Counted from the first letter of the stretch, positions 33,665 to 45,074 are shown. The stretch is 64,000 nt of DNA from Ascarosepion bandense (GCA_037127315.1 JBBBDQ010000419.1:6304501-6368500), one strand, 5' to 3'. Program-made: numbers and translations. Notes: generated from the letters alone by a model not told the origin.

Positions 33665-34152
33665 CAACAAGTAATGTGGCTTTCCTGTGTCTCTTCTACA
33701 AATACTTTCACGGCTTCTGCTCCGATGAATTTAGCTCACTGGTGCCCCCTATATATGAATTTACTCGATCCACAAAATTAGCAGCTAGGTCCCATCCTTT
33801 TACTGTGAAACCAATAAAATGCAAACGCAAATCCTACTCCATCAGCTTCTTTTCTCGCATCTCCCGCTTGTGGAATTCTCTTCCGTTAACTTGCTTCCTC
33901 GACAGCTACAATGTCCAAGAATTTAAATGTAAAGCCAATAGTCATCTCCTATCTCACTAACTTGCATCCTCTCTCTCATGCTCCTTTCTCCATCCACTCT
34001 ATTCTCATCAGTATTCTCATCCGTCTCTTACCCACTTCCTGAAACCCCCTATAACCTGTCACTCTTTCTCATAACTTCCCTCCTATGTAACCCCCTGCGC
34101 ACCAATGGCAGTAAACTGCATTGCTTGGGGCACTATGATTATGAAAAAAAAA
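33665..34152 (+). pseudogene. Jockey/CR1-like LINE, C-terminal end and 3' UTR
   Basis: The open frame covers FLCLFYKYFHGFCSDEF, SHPFTV, FFSRISRLWNSLP and the FKCKANSHLLSH terminus at 33960, followed by a 3' UTR ending in an A-run near 34150. 5'-truncated. Confidence 0.8.
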
Positions 34153-34324
34153 GGCGATAAATTGTTGATAGTCATCATCACTTAGATACTCATTCTGACA
34201 TGCAGAATTTGAATAAGTCGCATGGTGTATATTCGATAAAATAGGTACACATGTAGTGTAGCTGTGGCATTGTACTTGTAGATCATATAGAGAATGTAAT
34301 ACTGTTTTAGCGTTTTGTTGTTTT

Positions 34325-34560
34325 TATTTGTCTATGTCATTGACCATGCCTACTCTTTTTGGATACTTATCCTGTTGACCATGTCTACTATTTTTAATGA
34401 CTTCCCGCTCGTATCCAAAGATTCCTGACTGCTAGGGTGGTTAACCAATTCCCGTTGCAGACGCCTGCTCAGGCAAGTTTGTGTTCAACACCAACAGAGC
34501 CTACATGTGGTTTACTGCAACTATGCAAAGCGGACCTTAGTTACAGTTTCTGGATCTCGG
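34325..34560. repeat. Minisatellite relic and shared transposon segment
   Basis: 34330-34400 is a reverse-oriented relic of the 27990 minisatellite. GCCTACATGTGGTTTACTGC (34498) through TTAGTTACAG matches 36092-36150 inside the TIR transposon. 34565-34900 shows nothing further. Confidence 0.5.
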
Positions 34561-34904
34561 TCACGATGACTTGTGACTTCGTGCAAATATAAACATCAAC
34601 GGCCCCTAAATTGTTCCGTCTACGCAATTTCACTCACAAGGCTTGATTCAATCCGTGTATCGTTTTCAGACACTTTCTGAAGGTACCACACGCTAGGATC
34701 CCTTTCCAACCTCGACCGGTAACATCAAAAAGTAATAAATCGACCATGTTGAGAACAAAAATATGTGAATTATGAAACAATGACAAGGGGAAAACGTAAG
34801 AGACAACATTGTGTATATTCGTTTAAATGTCACTATGGCTGATGAGGAAATCTACGGAGAAGTCTAGGATTATTTCTTGGGACACAAAAACTAAATATAA
34901 AATA

Positions 34905-35475
34905 AGAATTGTCACTGAGATCCGAAGGCGAATTGGCATGGCAAAAGAAACATTCTAGAAGTTGAGTAAAGTATTAAGAAACAGGAAAATTTCACTAGAA
35001 ACAAAGAGGAGAGTACTGGATTGCTATGTGATGTCGGTTCTTCAATATGGCAGTGAATGTTGGACAATATCTTCGAAGATGAAGGAAAAATTTGAAGCAG
35101 CTGAAATGTGGTTCTACAGAAGGATGCTGCGGATATCATGGACCGAGCATGTGAGCAATGACGAGGTTTTGGAAAGGATGGAGACGAAAAGGAAATTAAT
35201 ACTGAGCATCAGGAAGAGATAGCTGAAGTTCCTGGGACATGCAATGAGGAAGGATGGCTTGGTGAACCTGATACTAACAGGCCAGATAGCGGGAAGAAGG
35301 AACAGGGGAAAGCAGCGGATAACATATTTGAAGGACCTGATCAGGTGGATGATGGAACGAGGGTTGCATGGTGCAACAGGAGAAAGCGTGTTAAGAGCCA
35401 CCAGGGACAGGGAGATGTGGAAAGCCATGATCGCCTACGTCCTAAAAGGACATACACATAAAAGAAGCAGAAGGT
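34905..35475 (+). pseudogene. RTE/BovB-like LINE, C-terminal pol fragment
   Basis: Well-preserved frames: LSKVLRNRKISLETKRRVLDCYVMS, QYGSECWTIS, RRMLRISWTEHVSNDEVLERMETK, then a stop at 35220, followed by MRKDGLVNLILTG and RMWKAMIAYVLKG-like residues. Ends in ACATAAAAGAAGCAGAAGG. Confidence 0.85.
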
Positions 35476-35539
35476 ATAAAAAGTAATAATGGAAAAAATG
35501 TTTTATGTACAAGCTCGTTAGGGAAATTGCTCCTAGATT

Positions 35540-36055
35540 CTTTCCAAGAATTCATTCTTTCCAAGCAAACGCAGGGAAAAGATCCTAGAGTAAATTATTT
35601 TTGGATAGATATATACCGTCAGAATTATACAGGATGTTGCTGTTGAAGCACCAATGATATTTAAAACAGACATATAGAGACAGGATTCTGCAGCTGAATC
35701 GCCAATGCTGTTCAAATCAGGCATGATTATATCTAAGACGAACACTTAATCATTGAACAACCAACGCTACTGAAAATCAATATAACTATATGCAAGTCAA
35801 ACATTCATTCATTGTAGAAGTGATGCTAAAAACAGACATGACTACCTATGAAACGAAGATTCTGACGTCGTTCAAAAGAGACATAAGTAAATGGAAGACA
35901 AACATTCGTTCGTTTCAGCACGAACGCTGTCTAAAACAGACATGGCTACCAATAACGCGAGGATTCTGGACGTTGAATCGCCAAAGTTGTTCAAAAGAGA
36001 CATTCGTTCGTTGTAGCGGGAACATTGTCTAAAACTGGCATGGGTACCTATAAAG
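35540..36055. repeat. ~119-bp minisatellite, left part
   Basis: Diverged units with GAATCGCC..GTTGTTCAAAAGAGACAT, CATTCGTTCGTT and AACGCTGTCTAAAACAGACATGGCTACC. It is interrupted by the TIR transposon and resumes at 37599. Confidence 0.8.
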
Positions 36056-37598
36056 TAAGTACCTCCACGCAATTGCCGGAAAAGTATCATAGCCTACCTG
36101 TGGTTTACTGCAAATATGCAGAGCTGACCTTAGTTACAGATTCTGGGAGATAGCGTGTTATCTGCTTAATAAAAACAAAGTTTTATCATAAAAATGTTTA
36201 TGTTATTATTAAGAAGACAGATCAAATTTCGTTGTCATTATTTTTTTTAAAATTTTGAATCCTTTCTAACACGTTCGAAATTTCAGTTAAAATTTCCTTT
36301 TTTGTTTTCCCTCAGCGAATCACGCCATGTTCATGCAATGTGAAAGTTAAGAAAAACAACATTACGCAAGTCGTTTTTGGCGTTCAATGACACATTAAGT
36401 TGAAAAGTCTTGCAAAAATCAACTAATTGTCTGATTGTAATGAAACTGTCAGGGATTATTCACAGATAAACGAAATTATTTATGCAATTATTATTTTTAG
36501 AAAATCTTGGTAAAATATTTAACTTTTACATCTGTTACCTCCAACTCCAATTTATTGCATAAAACTCCTAGAAATAAATTATCTCTACCGATTTTTAATT
36601 AGTTAAATGCAGGACTCATTGGGAAAGGTAAATCATGTAATTATTTTTTAATTACGAGACCACTTTATCGAAAATCTGCTTCGAATAGTAAAATCAAAAA
36701 TGCATTGAAATTACGCTATTTTTTAAGGAAGATAAACTTTTAATTGATATTATAAATTTTAATTGATATTATAAATTTTAATTGATATTATAAATTTTAA
36801 TTGATATTATAAATTTTAATTGATATTATAAATTTTAATTGATATTATAAATTTTAATTGATATTATAAATTTTAATTGATATTATAAATTTTAATTGAT
36901 ATTATAAATTTTAATTGATATTATAAATTTTAATTGATATTATAAATAATATAATTTTAGCATGTAATATTCTGAAGAAGAAAAAAATTAGACGAATAAT
37001 AAATTTTTACAAGAATTTTTTTCATTTTTTTTTATGCTAATTAAAGTTTTAAATTTCTTTTAAATTTCTTCTAGTTAGCCAGTGTCTTCGGTTATGAATT
37101 CATTAAAAAGACTTTATATACAAAACGAAAATTCAAAAGCTTAATACAAATAATCTAGTATAAAGATTTTAAAAATAATTTTTAATTTTTTTTATTTATG
37201 TTAAACTGCACTTTTTTTTTTTACTATGGAAACTTTTAAGACACTTATAATTAAAAGGTTACAGGTTTCAAGGGTTGTTCTTTTTACGAAATGTTAAATT
37301 GGGTTATGTCAATTTTTGGTTACCATACTTAAGATTGATTGATAACAGATGCTGTCATCGCCTACTTGAAAGGTCAACGAGTCAGACGTTTGTGATTAAG
37401 AATTACTTTTTTTCTAAAGATTTAGATTCTAATAAATATCCATTCTGGTTGAAATACACCAGAGTATTTTGCTTAGTGGAAATAGTAAATTTAATGATTT
37501 ACCTTCAATTAAGCTAAAATTAAGTTTCAAGAAAAAGATTTTTATTTTAAAAGATTCAATTTAAAACGTAGGTATAAAACATGGAGTGGGGGTACTTA
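36056..37598 (+). mobile_element. TIR DNA transposon, non-autonomous, 1543 bp
   Basis: Ends are inverted repeats (TAAGTACCTCCAC at left; GTGGGGGTACTTA at right) and are flanked by the 8-bp direct repeat CTATAAAG (36048-36055, 37599-37606). The 8-bp duplication is typical of hAT and P superfamilies, but the terminus does not look like a standard hAT CAGNG end, so the superfamily is open. The inside is AT-rich without a transposase and includes an 11-unit 19-bp tandem array. Strand is arbitrary. Confidence 0.8.
36738..36946. repeat. 19-bp tandem array, eleven units
   Basis: TTTTAATTGATATTATAAA repeated eleven times without visible error, inside the TIR transposon. The homogeneity points to recent expansion. 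Confidence 0.97.
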
Positions 37599-37815
37599 CT
37601 ATAAAGTGAGGATTTTGACTTTGAATCGCTAAAGGTGTTCAAATGAGACCTGACTAGATGGGAGTAAGCATTAATTGATAGTAGAATGAACGTTGTCTAA
37701 AACTGGCATGGCTACCTATAAAATAAGGATTCTAGCGTTGAATCGCCAAAGTTGTTCAAAAGAGACATGGCTATATGAAAGGCAAGCATTCGTTCGTTGT
37801 AGCACGAACGCTGTT
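37599..37815. repeat. ~119-bp minisatellite, right part
   Basis: About two units continuing the array at 35540-36055. 37820-38425 is single-copy-looking sequence with no gene I can support. Confidence 0.8.
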
Positions 37816-38429
37816 ATGTCATACTAGTGTCTATGATAACGTCACTGCGTTTTCTACTAAGTAAATTTGATTCACTTGTGTCGAGCTTCTACTGTTGTGA
37901 CTGATGTCAACACATCGCGTCTAACACAGTGAGAAAGATATTAACACTTGAAAATCGAGTTATTTCTTTCAACGACCAGTCTCGAAAGGATCAGTTTCAA
38001 TATGTTTTACTAAGTTGATCTGTTCAGCCGAATAGGAGATCGATATTACAAGCCCCAATGCTAGAATTTGCAGAAGGGTTGACGACAAACGATACGGTCT
38101 ACGTGAGCCAATGTATTTAATCGTTACGCTGACAACACTTATATTGTTTCTGTAATATGTTTATCTGGGGAGTTGCTGATAATGAACACAAATAAAGTGG
38201 CTTCGATGAAACAATCACTTTCAACCCGCCATGATCCAATCTAAACAAACCGATAGTGAAACGCAAATATTAGATTCTTTCATGTCGCTTCCGTTTTGTT
38301 TACACTCAATTAGAATGTAGACAGTATTTTAAATTGAACTTAAAATACACTCGAGCCTGTGTCGAATGGCAACTATAAACAGCTTCGACTTGAAACTAGC
38401 ATTAGCATAACTCAATAATTATAATAATA

Positions 38430-39184
38430 TGACGTGCCAACAGCACATCTTCGTTAATGCGCCGTGTTCATTTAGTAAAGGGGTAATCATGACATAGGGA
38501 CGTGGGTGATCAAGCACGTAGGTAGGTTACTCACTTTTTCTCTTCGCTTTCAGGACGTGGGTGATAATGGCTCTCCACAATTTCATATTAATTGCAGCTC
38601 TACTTATTAATACGACGAGCCAACCGCTCTTCGTCGTTAAAGCCCCGTGTTCATTTAGTACAGGGGTAATCATGACATAGGGACGTGGGTGATCAAGCAC
38701 GTAGGTAGGTTACTCACTTTTTCTCTTCGCTTTCAGGACGTGGGTGATAATGGCTCTCCACAATTTCATATTATTTGCAGCTCTACTTATTAATACGACG
38801 AGCCAAGCGCTCTTCTTCGTTAAAGCCCCGTGTTCATTTAGTACAGGGGTGATCATGACATAGGGACGTGGGTGATCAAGCACGTAGGTAGGTTACTCAC
38901 TTTTTCTCTTCGCTTTCAGGACGTGGGTGATAATGGCTCTCCACAATTTCATATTATTTGCAGCTCTACTTATTAATACGACGAGCCAAGCGCTCTTCTT
39001 CGTTAAAGCCCCGTGTTCATTTAGTACAGGGGTGATCATGACATAGGGACGTGGGTGATCAAGCACGTAGGTAGATTACTCACTTTTTCTCTTCGCTTTC
39101 AGGACGTGGGTGATAATGGCTCTCCACAGTTTCATATTATTTGCAGCTCTACTTATTAATACGACGAGCCAACCGCTCTTCTTC
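38430..39184. repeat. 183-bp tandem array derived from a LINE 3' end
   Basis: Four units with exact 183-bp spacing (CGACGAGCC at 38613, 38796, 38979, 39162). Each contains TTTCAGGACGTGGGTGATAA and TGGCTCTCCACAATTTC, which in reverse complement match the RTE LINE C-terminal coding end and its CCTACGTCCTGAAG segment. The rest of the unit is unrelated. Units are nearly identical. 39190-39490 has no feature. Confidence 0.9.
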
Positions 39185-39494
39185 ACGGTGCTTTAATATT
39201 TTATCAGACTTTTTTTAAAAATTGGCTCTAGGAAATCACAAACGCAGAGATTTACCAAATAAAATAGAAGAAAAAAAAACACATCACTCAGACACTTCCA
39301 AACTCAGCAACGAAAAAAAATAACGGGTTGCACATGTAATCAAAAGCGAATATAATAATATAGCCAAGCTATCAAATACAGGTTTTGGAAAATAACATAA
39401 GAAACTAGAATAAGCTATAATACTTAACAGAATTAAAAAATAACTGTTTGAACAAAAAAGTGTTTATAAATTATAACTGACAGAAGCACGACCT

Positions 39495-39565
39495 AGGATG
39501 TGCGTTGCGATGCAGTGGATAACGGCACGAAATGAGAAATCGGAGAACCGAGTTCGAATTCCCTA
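39495..39565 (+). mobile_element. tRNA-SINE head fragment
   Basis: Head with A and B boxes only (GTGCGTTGCGATGCAGTGG ... GAGTTCGAATTCC), then unrelated sequence. Confidence 0.65.
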
Positions 39566-39669
39566 TTTGTAAAAAAAGACAAGTTACAGAAGTGATGACG
39601 ACCCCTCGTCGATGACCGATGCTCTACTGGCTGCGATTGAGGCGTTTAGGGGTTTTAGGAAAACTGTCT

Positions 39670-39955
39670 TATTCTCGGAACAAGAAATCGGAGAGCCGAA
39701 TGCTAATTCCGGTTGAATTTGTTGCCTTCACTTACGTGCTATTACCTTTGTGAAAGGTATTAATTAGTCGCTTCTTCCTCCAGCTATGGGTTAAATAGCA
39801 GGAGAGATCGGGTTCTATAGCCTTGGTTTGCAACTAGTCACCCGCAGAAATTAATGGCAAAGTACTGCTGAAAAATATACTGCAATGTCAGTCATGTCTC
39901 TTTCGAGACATGATCACCCAGGCATGTATCACGTATCGCATTTAACTGACTGGAT
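39670..39955 (+). mobile_element. tRNA-SINE, diverged
   Basis: Main family, lacking the A-box part of the head, with core, CATGTCTCTTTCGAGACATG hairpin and the ACTGACTGG end. Confidence 0.8.
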
Positions 39956-40254
39956 TAGAATGTTTTTTGTTCGTTTTCATTATATCAACATTACCATTAC
40001 AGTTGGTAGTGGTTGGTGTTCGGGACTAGATATAAAGCCAGCAATTTTGGTAACTGATTTTCAAGTTTCTACCAATTTGAGAGTGAGAGGCAGTACAATC
40101 TTCTCACTGTCTCTCTGATGCTGTCCCCTATCGTACTAAACTGATCATAGTAGATATCAACGTGCGAGGAGTCTCAAGTCAATTTTATTTCTTTTTCCTT
40201 CTTCTATATTTTCCATGTCATGTTTGATTTTTCTGTTTGATTTTCTGTTTTTAC

Positions 40255-40605
40255 CCTCTGCCTTTTCTACAAATACTCTTGTTCGGAAGGGCTCTTCGCT
40301 CTGGTACCTAAACTTTATAAATTAAAGCGCAGTACTAAATTGCCAACAAGTTCTTATCGATGTACAGTTGAATTGGATATAACTGTAAGTTATATACTAA
40401 TAGACTCTTCTCAAATTTCTCGCTGTGTAATTCTCTTCCTACTCCATGCTTTCTAGACAAATTCAAATGCAATGCCAATCGCTTTCTATAGTTCTCCTGG
40501 TTCTACTTCTTTTGTTCTTGCTCCCAAGTAAAGTTTATGTTTTCTAATTCCTCCATACCTCTTAGTGGCTTTACTAGTTTGCTTAGAGTGAAATTGATTA
40601 AAAAA
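40255..40605 (+). pseudogene. Jockey/CR1-like LINE, old copy
   Basis: Weak LCLFYKYS, LVPKLYKLKRSTKLPT, SRCVILFL-like residues and a 3' end around CTTAGTGGCTTTACTA, a 3' UTR subtype shared with 45330, 47360 and 58630. 40610-41220 shows no gene. Confidence 0.5.
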
Positions 40606-41224
40606 CGACGTGTGGATCGTTTAATGAATGAATCGATATTCTTTTTGTTGTCAGTAGTAAATTGGCAGGATCTCTGCAGGTTTACCTAATCAGTTTTTAC
40701 ATTACTTACGGAAGGTTTTAATCCTTCACGATGTTTTGTTTTGGCTGCAATAATAATCCACTAATCAGGCACGAATTATAAGTAAACAAGAGGAAATCTA
40801 CAAGAAAAGACAATACGGTCATTTAATCTCACATGTCCTTGTTTAAAACAAAAAAAGAATTGTTAAGTAGAAAAATATAATACAGAAAAGACCTTAACGA
40901 TCCGGCACAGAAGTTCACTTTTGGCCGGAAGTGTCCTAGACTATTCTCCGTATTTTAGGTGCGAGAAGACGCCAAGCCTCTGCGATTCCAGCCTTGTGGA
41001 ATCGCCTTCCTCATTTCCTAGAATAGGTGGGGTCGATGCAATATCAACGCCAGTGTGAGAGTAGTCACGGAGACTGGAAAATTTTTCACCTTGGCTCATA
41101 TGCATGCGTATATATATATATATATTGTACACTCCACGTAAAAGCAACTTTTTGTTACATACTGCTTAGTGGGGAGGCCGGCTAAATATACCTTAACAAA
41201 ATTAACATAGAGTTACTTTTAATA

Positions 41225-43070
41225 CACACTATAAGTTGATGATATGTATAAAAAGCAATGATAGAAGAAGTTGTCAGATATGTAAAGTAATGTAGAAAAT
41301 AATTGTAGGGTACGCAAAATAACGAAAGATGTTCCATAAATAAAGAATTTGTTGTTAAGTACACAAAAAATGACGAAAAGAATTCTTAGGTACGAGAAAA
41401 AGTGAATAAATGGTATATTGTTTTTAATCATTTCACCTCAAGCAAGGCATTTCACTGCCACTATAGCGCAGGGGGTTACATAGGGGAAGGTGCTGAGAGA
41501 GCGATTGGATATAGGAAATGTCAGAAGGAGGGTGATAGACGAGTAAGGAGGTACATAGGAAGAGTGTTTGAGAGAATGGGTGCGAGTTAGTGTGTTAGGA
41601 TGTGTCTATTGACCTTACATTTAAACTCCTGGAGATTGTAGCTGTCGGGGAAGCAAGTATGCGGAAGGGAATTTCACAGGCGGGAAGTGCGAGAAAAGAA
41701 GCTATTAGAGTAGAAATTCACTGTAAAAAGGTGGGACCTAGTTGCTAATCTATTATCTCGTTCAAATTCATACCTAGGGGGCACTAGTGATCTAAGTTAA
41801 TCGGAGCAGAAGCCGTGAAAGTATTTATAGAAGAGGCACAGGGAAGCCACGTCACGCCGGTGAGAGAGTGACTGCAGGCGGTCAGCCAAGTCAGTATCGA
41901 TCACATTACAGATTCTCCGTTGTATTTTGTCAAGATGCCCGAGGAGAATAGCAGGGGCACCTGACCAGATGTGGCAGCAGTATTCAATACACGGGCGTAT
42001 GGTAGATTTTTATATGTGCAAGATAGATTCAGACGGAAAGAACTTCCTGCACAGAGAACCGACTTTCAGAGAAGCGGATTTAGTAATGGATTCGATATAG
42101 TCATTCCACTTGAGTTACGAGGAGAGTGTGAGGCCAAGGAGGCGTAGTGTTTTACTCTCTGGTATATAAAGTAATTAAGAAAATAGTTGTTAGGTAGCCA
42201 ACATAATGAAGATAGAAGGTGTTAGATTAAAGAATGAAAAAAGATGTTTGATACACTGAATAATAAAGAAAGGGATGTTTTAATACAGATGAAATATGTT
42301 GTTACATACACAAGTAAAGAACGGATTTATTTGGTGCATAAAATAATGATGAAAGAGGTTACATACATAAAAGAAGGAAGAGATTTTAAGTTCATAAAAA
42401 GTAAAAACTGTAATTGTAAGGTATTCTGTATAATGAAGGATTTGGTAGGTATATAAAAGAAAGAAGAAATTTGTTGCTTGGTTCACTGAATAATAAAGAG
42501 ATTACTTTTCAGGTAAGTAATTAAACCAAGGAGTTATTAGATGCACAAAATATAAGATTAATGTATGAAAGAGTTGTTAGGTATAAGACATAATTAAGTA
42601 ATAAATAAAATAAGGTGTTAAACACACGATATAATGAAGTAATAAAGAAAGTTGTTAGATATGCAACACAATGAAGTAAGGAAAAAAGGCATTGTTATGT
42701 AGACAATATAATGAAGTAAGGAAAAAAGGCGTTGTTAGTTACTTGATATAATGAAGTAAGAAAAAAAAAGGAATTGTGAGTTACACAATATGATTAAGTA
42801 AAGAAAAATGCATTGTTAGCTACACAGTACAATGAAGTTCCGAAAAAGGACTTTGTTAGGTACTTGATATAATGAAGTAACGAAAAAGGCGTTGTGAGGT
42901 ACACAGTATAATGAAGTTACGAAAAAAAGACTTTGTTAGATACTTGATATAATGAAGTAACGAAAACTGGTATTGTTTCGTACACAGTATAATGAAGTAA
43001 CAAAAAAGGAGTTGTTTAGTGCAAAATATAATGAAATAACGAAGAAAGGCATTGTTACGTTAATTCATTT
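41225..43070. repeat. Diverged ~45-bp tandem array, split by a LINE
   Basis: Units resemble GTTGTTAGGTACACAGTATA followed by ATGAAGTAACGAAAAAGG. They occur at 41225-41415 and 42165-43070, with a LINE in between. 43071-43740 holds no feature. Confidence 0.8.
41416..42163 (-). pseudogene. Jockey/CR1-like LINE inserted in a tandem array
   Basis: Poly(T) at about 41418, 3' UTR, then the reverse-strand pol ending as far as the region just after TFSS..LKWNDYIESI. A GGTATAT repeat at both edges (41410-41416 and 42161-42167) is a likely target duplication. Frames are broken. Confidence 0.8.
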
Positions 43071-43759
43071 TATAAAAAAACTAAGAAATTACTTAACTTT
43101 TAATGAAAAAAAATCTGGATATGTCATAAGTAAATTCTGATTTAATTTTCTACCCCTGTGAACATAAATTCTAAGCGTTTCTGTTTCTTTTTCAGCGTAG
43201 AAGTTATTTGTACAAGTATGCGTATTTTAGGACTTAACTAATTTTAAATCCGCTATCATTAGTCGAAGTCGGCAAATGGTTGCAAGTGTGGAGCTTCAAA
43301 ATCTCATTGACTGCAGTGGTAATCGTCTGCAGGAGTAATGTGCTCATCATTGCCCCAAGCTTGCGTCTCTTTACCCACCTGTCACAAATCCATTACGTTA
43401 TCATGCGATGTCTGAATATTAGAACTCATTTAATTGCTTGTCGATAATTACGCAATTTCATTCGCTGTAATGAGGTTTCTGAGCCAAAGGTTTTTTTTCC
43501 AAAATTTGACATTAAATTGATGAAACACATTACTGCCAATACAGAAAGCAAAAAATGTTTGTATGCTTTCAGAATCTGTTCTCAATTTTCTTTTTGAATG
43601 ATGATGCTTACAGATATTGTGAACTTGAATCTAATCCAGCGTGTAATAAGACTGATGCTAAAATCAACAGCTCTATATTTGAACGAATATTAGTGAAATC
43701 TTAGCAGTTATACTTCTTTGTATTTTATTACTGATGTGTAAGTGTACACGCTTTGAAAA

Positions 43760-43978
43760 TCACTCGGAGGAAAGAGAGCAATTATTATTACTTTGGTGGG
43801 CGTGTATAATGATAATATATACGCTAAAAAGTCTGCCGTCTTCCACCGAACGCCCATAGCCCAGAGGTAGAATCGCCGACTGACGCCAATTCGGTCGAGT
43901 TTCGATCCTGGGTAAAAAGCAACCGGAGTCTAACCGTACTGATGAGCTGTGATACAGCGAAACAGATCTGTCTGCGGA

Positions 43979-44047
<69 letters not shown>
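43760..44047 (+). mobile_element. tRNA-hammerhead SINE, full copy
   Basis: Reads in order: a hairpin-forming GGGCGTGTATAATGATAATA block with TATACGCTAAAA, a tRNA-like head (A-box region ATAGCCCAGAGGTAGAATCG; B-box-like GAGTTTCGATCCTGG, about 60 bp in all), a short linker TAAAAAGCAACCG, a complete hammerhead ribozyme (43928-43982), and a (TC)n(TA)n tail. The same order occurs at 57720-57945 (reverse) and, with losses, at 18142, 44268 and 51077. No reverse transcriptase is encoded; it would depend on a LINE. Five copies with differing ends argue for a mobile family. Confidence 0.75.
43928..43982 (+). ncRNA. Hammerhead ribozyme, type I, complete core
   Basis: Stem I GUC-UAA-CCGUA with UGCGG-AU-GAC, core CUGAUGA, stem II GCUGU/ACAGC closed by GAU, core GAAA, stem III ACA/UGU around GAUC, cleavage nucleotide C at 43972. 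Every invariant core position is present, so it should self-cleave in a plus-strand transcript between 43972 and 43973. Confidence 0.88.
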
Positions 44048-44050
<3 letters not shown>

Positions 44051-44158
44051 AAGTGTGAGTAAAACAAAAATGAAGTTAAGTCCACAGTTCGTAGTAATTA
44101 CTTTTTAAAAGTGCTCAATACAAACTAGAGCAATATTATTATTATTATATTTTTGTTA

Positions 44159-44264
44159 TAAGTGATTATAATAAAAACAGTTTAAATCACTACACAACAG
44201 CTATCATGTTTTTAGTAGTATGAATTTGTGTAGCGATGTGAAATGTATTTATTATAATCACTTA
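44159..44264. repeat. Foldback (imperfect palindrome)
   Basis: AAGTGATTATAATAAA is perfectly inverted at 44249-44264, and TCACTACACAA pairs with TTGTGTAGCGA further in, giving arms of about 38 bp around a ~30-nt centre. It could be a small MITE or a hairpin transcript. Confidence 0.6.
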
Positions 44265-44267
44265 ATT

Positions 44268-44362
44268 AGTCCAGTTTTGCTGTATCACAGGTCATCAATA
44301 CGGTCAGATACCAATTGCTTTCCAGCGAGGATTGAAACCCGACCGAATTGATATCACATGAG
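44268..44362 (-). mobile_element. tRNA-hammerhead SINE remnant, ribozyme broken
   Basis: Reverse strand has the B-box-like GGGTTTCAATCC, linker, and a ribozyme region whose core reads TTGATGA (first C lost) and CAAAA in place of CGAAA, so it cannot cleave. Segment 44338-44385 is repeated in inverted orientation at 44775-44806 (CCTCTCTGAAGATGGCT). Confidence 0.6.
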
Positions 44363-44992
44363 CCATCTTCAGAGAGGTTATAAGGATGGTAACACAATAA
44401 CATCCACCATCAGCGACGATTTTATCTTGTGTTGACATAAAACTCCACTAAGCAACGGCAATAGTTATCAAAAATAATATGACGTCACACCGCGTAAGTG
44501 CGAAATGACAACAGAACCATGTATTCAAATGCAATGTAATGTGTTATGACCAGATTTAAAGGTGATTTTATTAAGTGTGGGTTGTTTGAATTTAATGTAG
44601 ATGGCCTCTAATATCTGAAGGTTCTTTTTACTGTGTGTATGAGTGAGTATTATTGTATTGTTGACTAAAATCTGTCTGATATTACCTACATAGTTATATT
44701 TTTCTGAGAAATTATAAAATCATATAAGATGTCGTTTAATTGATCAGAATACAATTAAACAACATTTTATGTGATCTCATAACCTCTCTGAAGATGGCTG
44801 ATGTGATTCGAAAGCTTAGAACCAACTTAATAAAAAAGGATCCAAATATTGGAGAATTTTTGTCTTTATTTTCAACTGAAATTAAAGCCAAAACACGACG
44901 TTTAGAACGGCCCATGATTAAACATAATAGACATTCTTTGTCTCTTATATTAACAGGATATGTTTAGAAAATTATTTGCAGCTTCGATACAC

Positions 44993-44993
<1 letters not shown>

Positions 44994-45032
<39 letters not shown>

Positions 45033-45037
45033 TATAT
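44994..45037. repeat. (TA)n microsatellite
   Basis: A TA run with one GTA interruption. 44390-44990 otherwise holds no recognisable gene; the short frame at 44740-44967 matches nothing I know. Confidence 0.9.
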
Positions 45038-45074
45038 GAACAATGACCTGATATCGCAGTGCATAAATATCAAT

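Noticed and set aside
36056..37598. Assignment of the TIR element to hAT
   Set aside because: The 8-bp duplication fits but the TAAGTACC terminus does not; superfamily left open.
44740..44967. 75-codon frame with a plausible composition
   Set aside because: No motif I recognise, no start context, lies among repeats; left unannotated.
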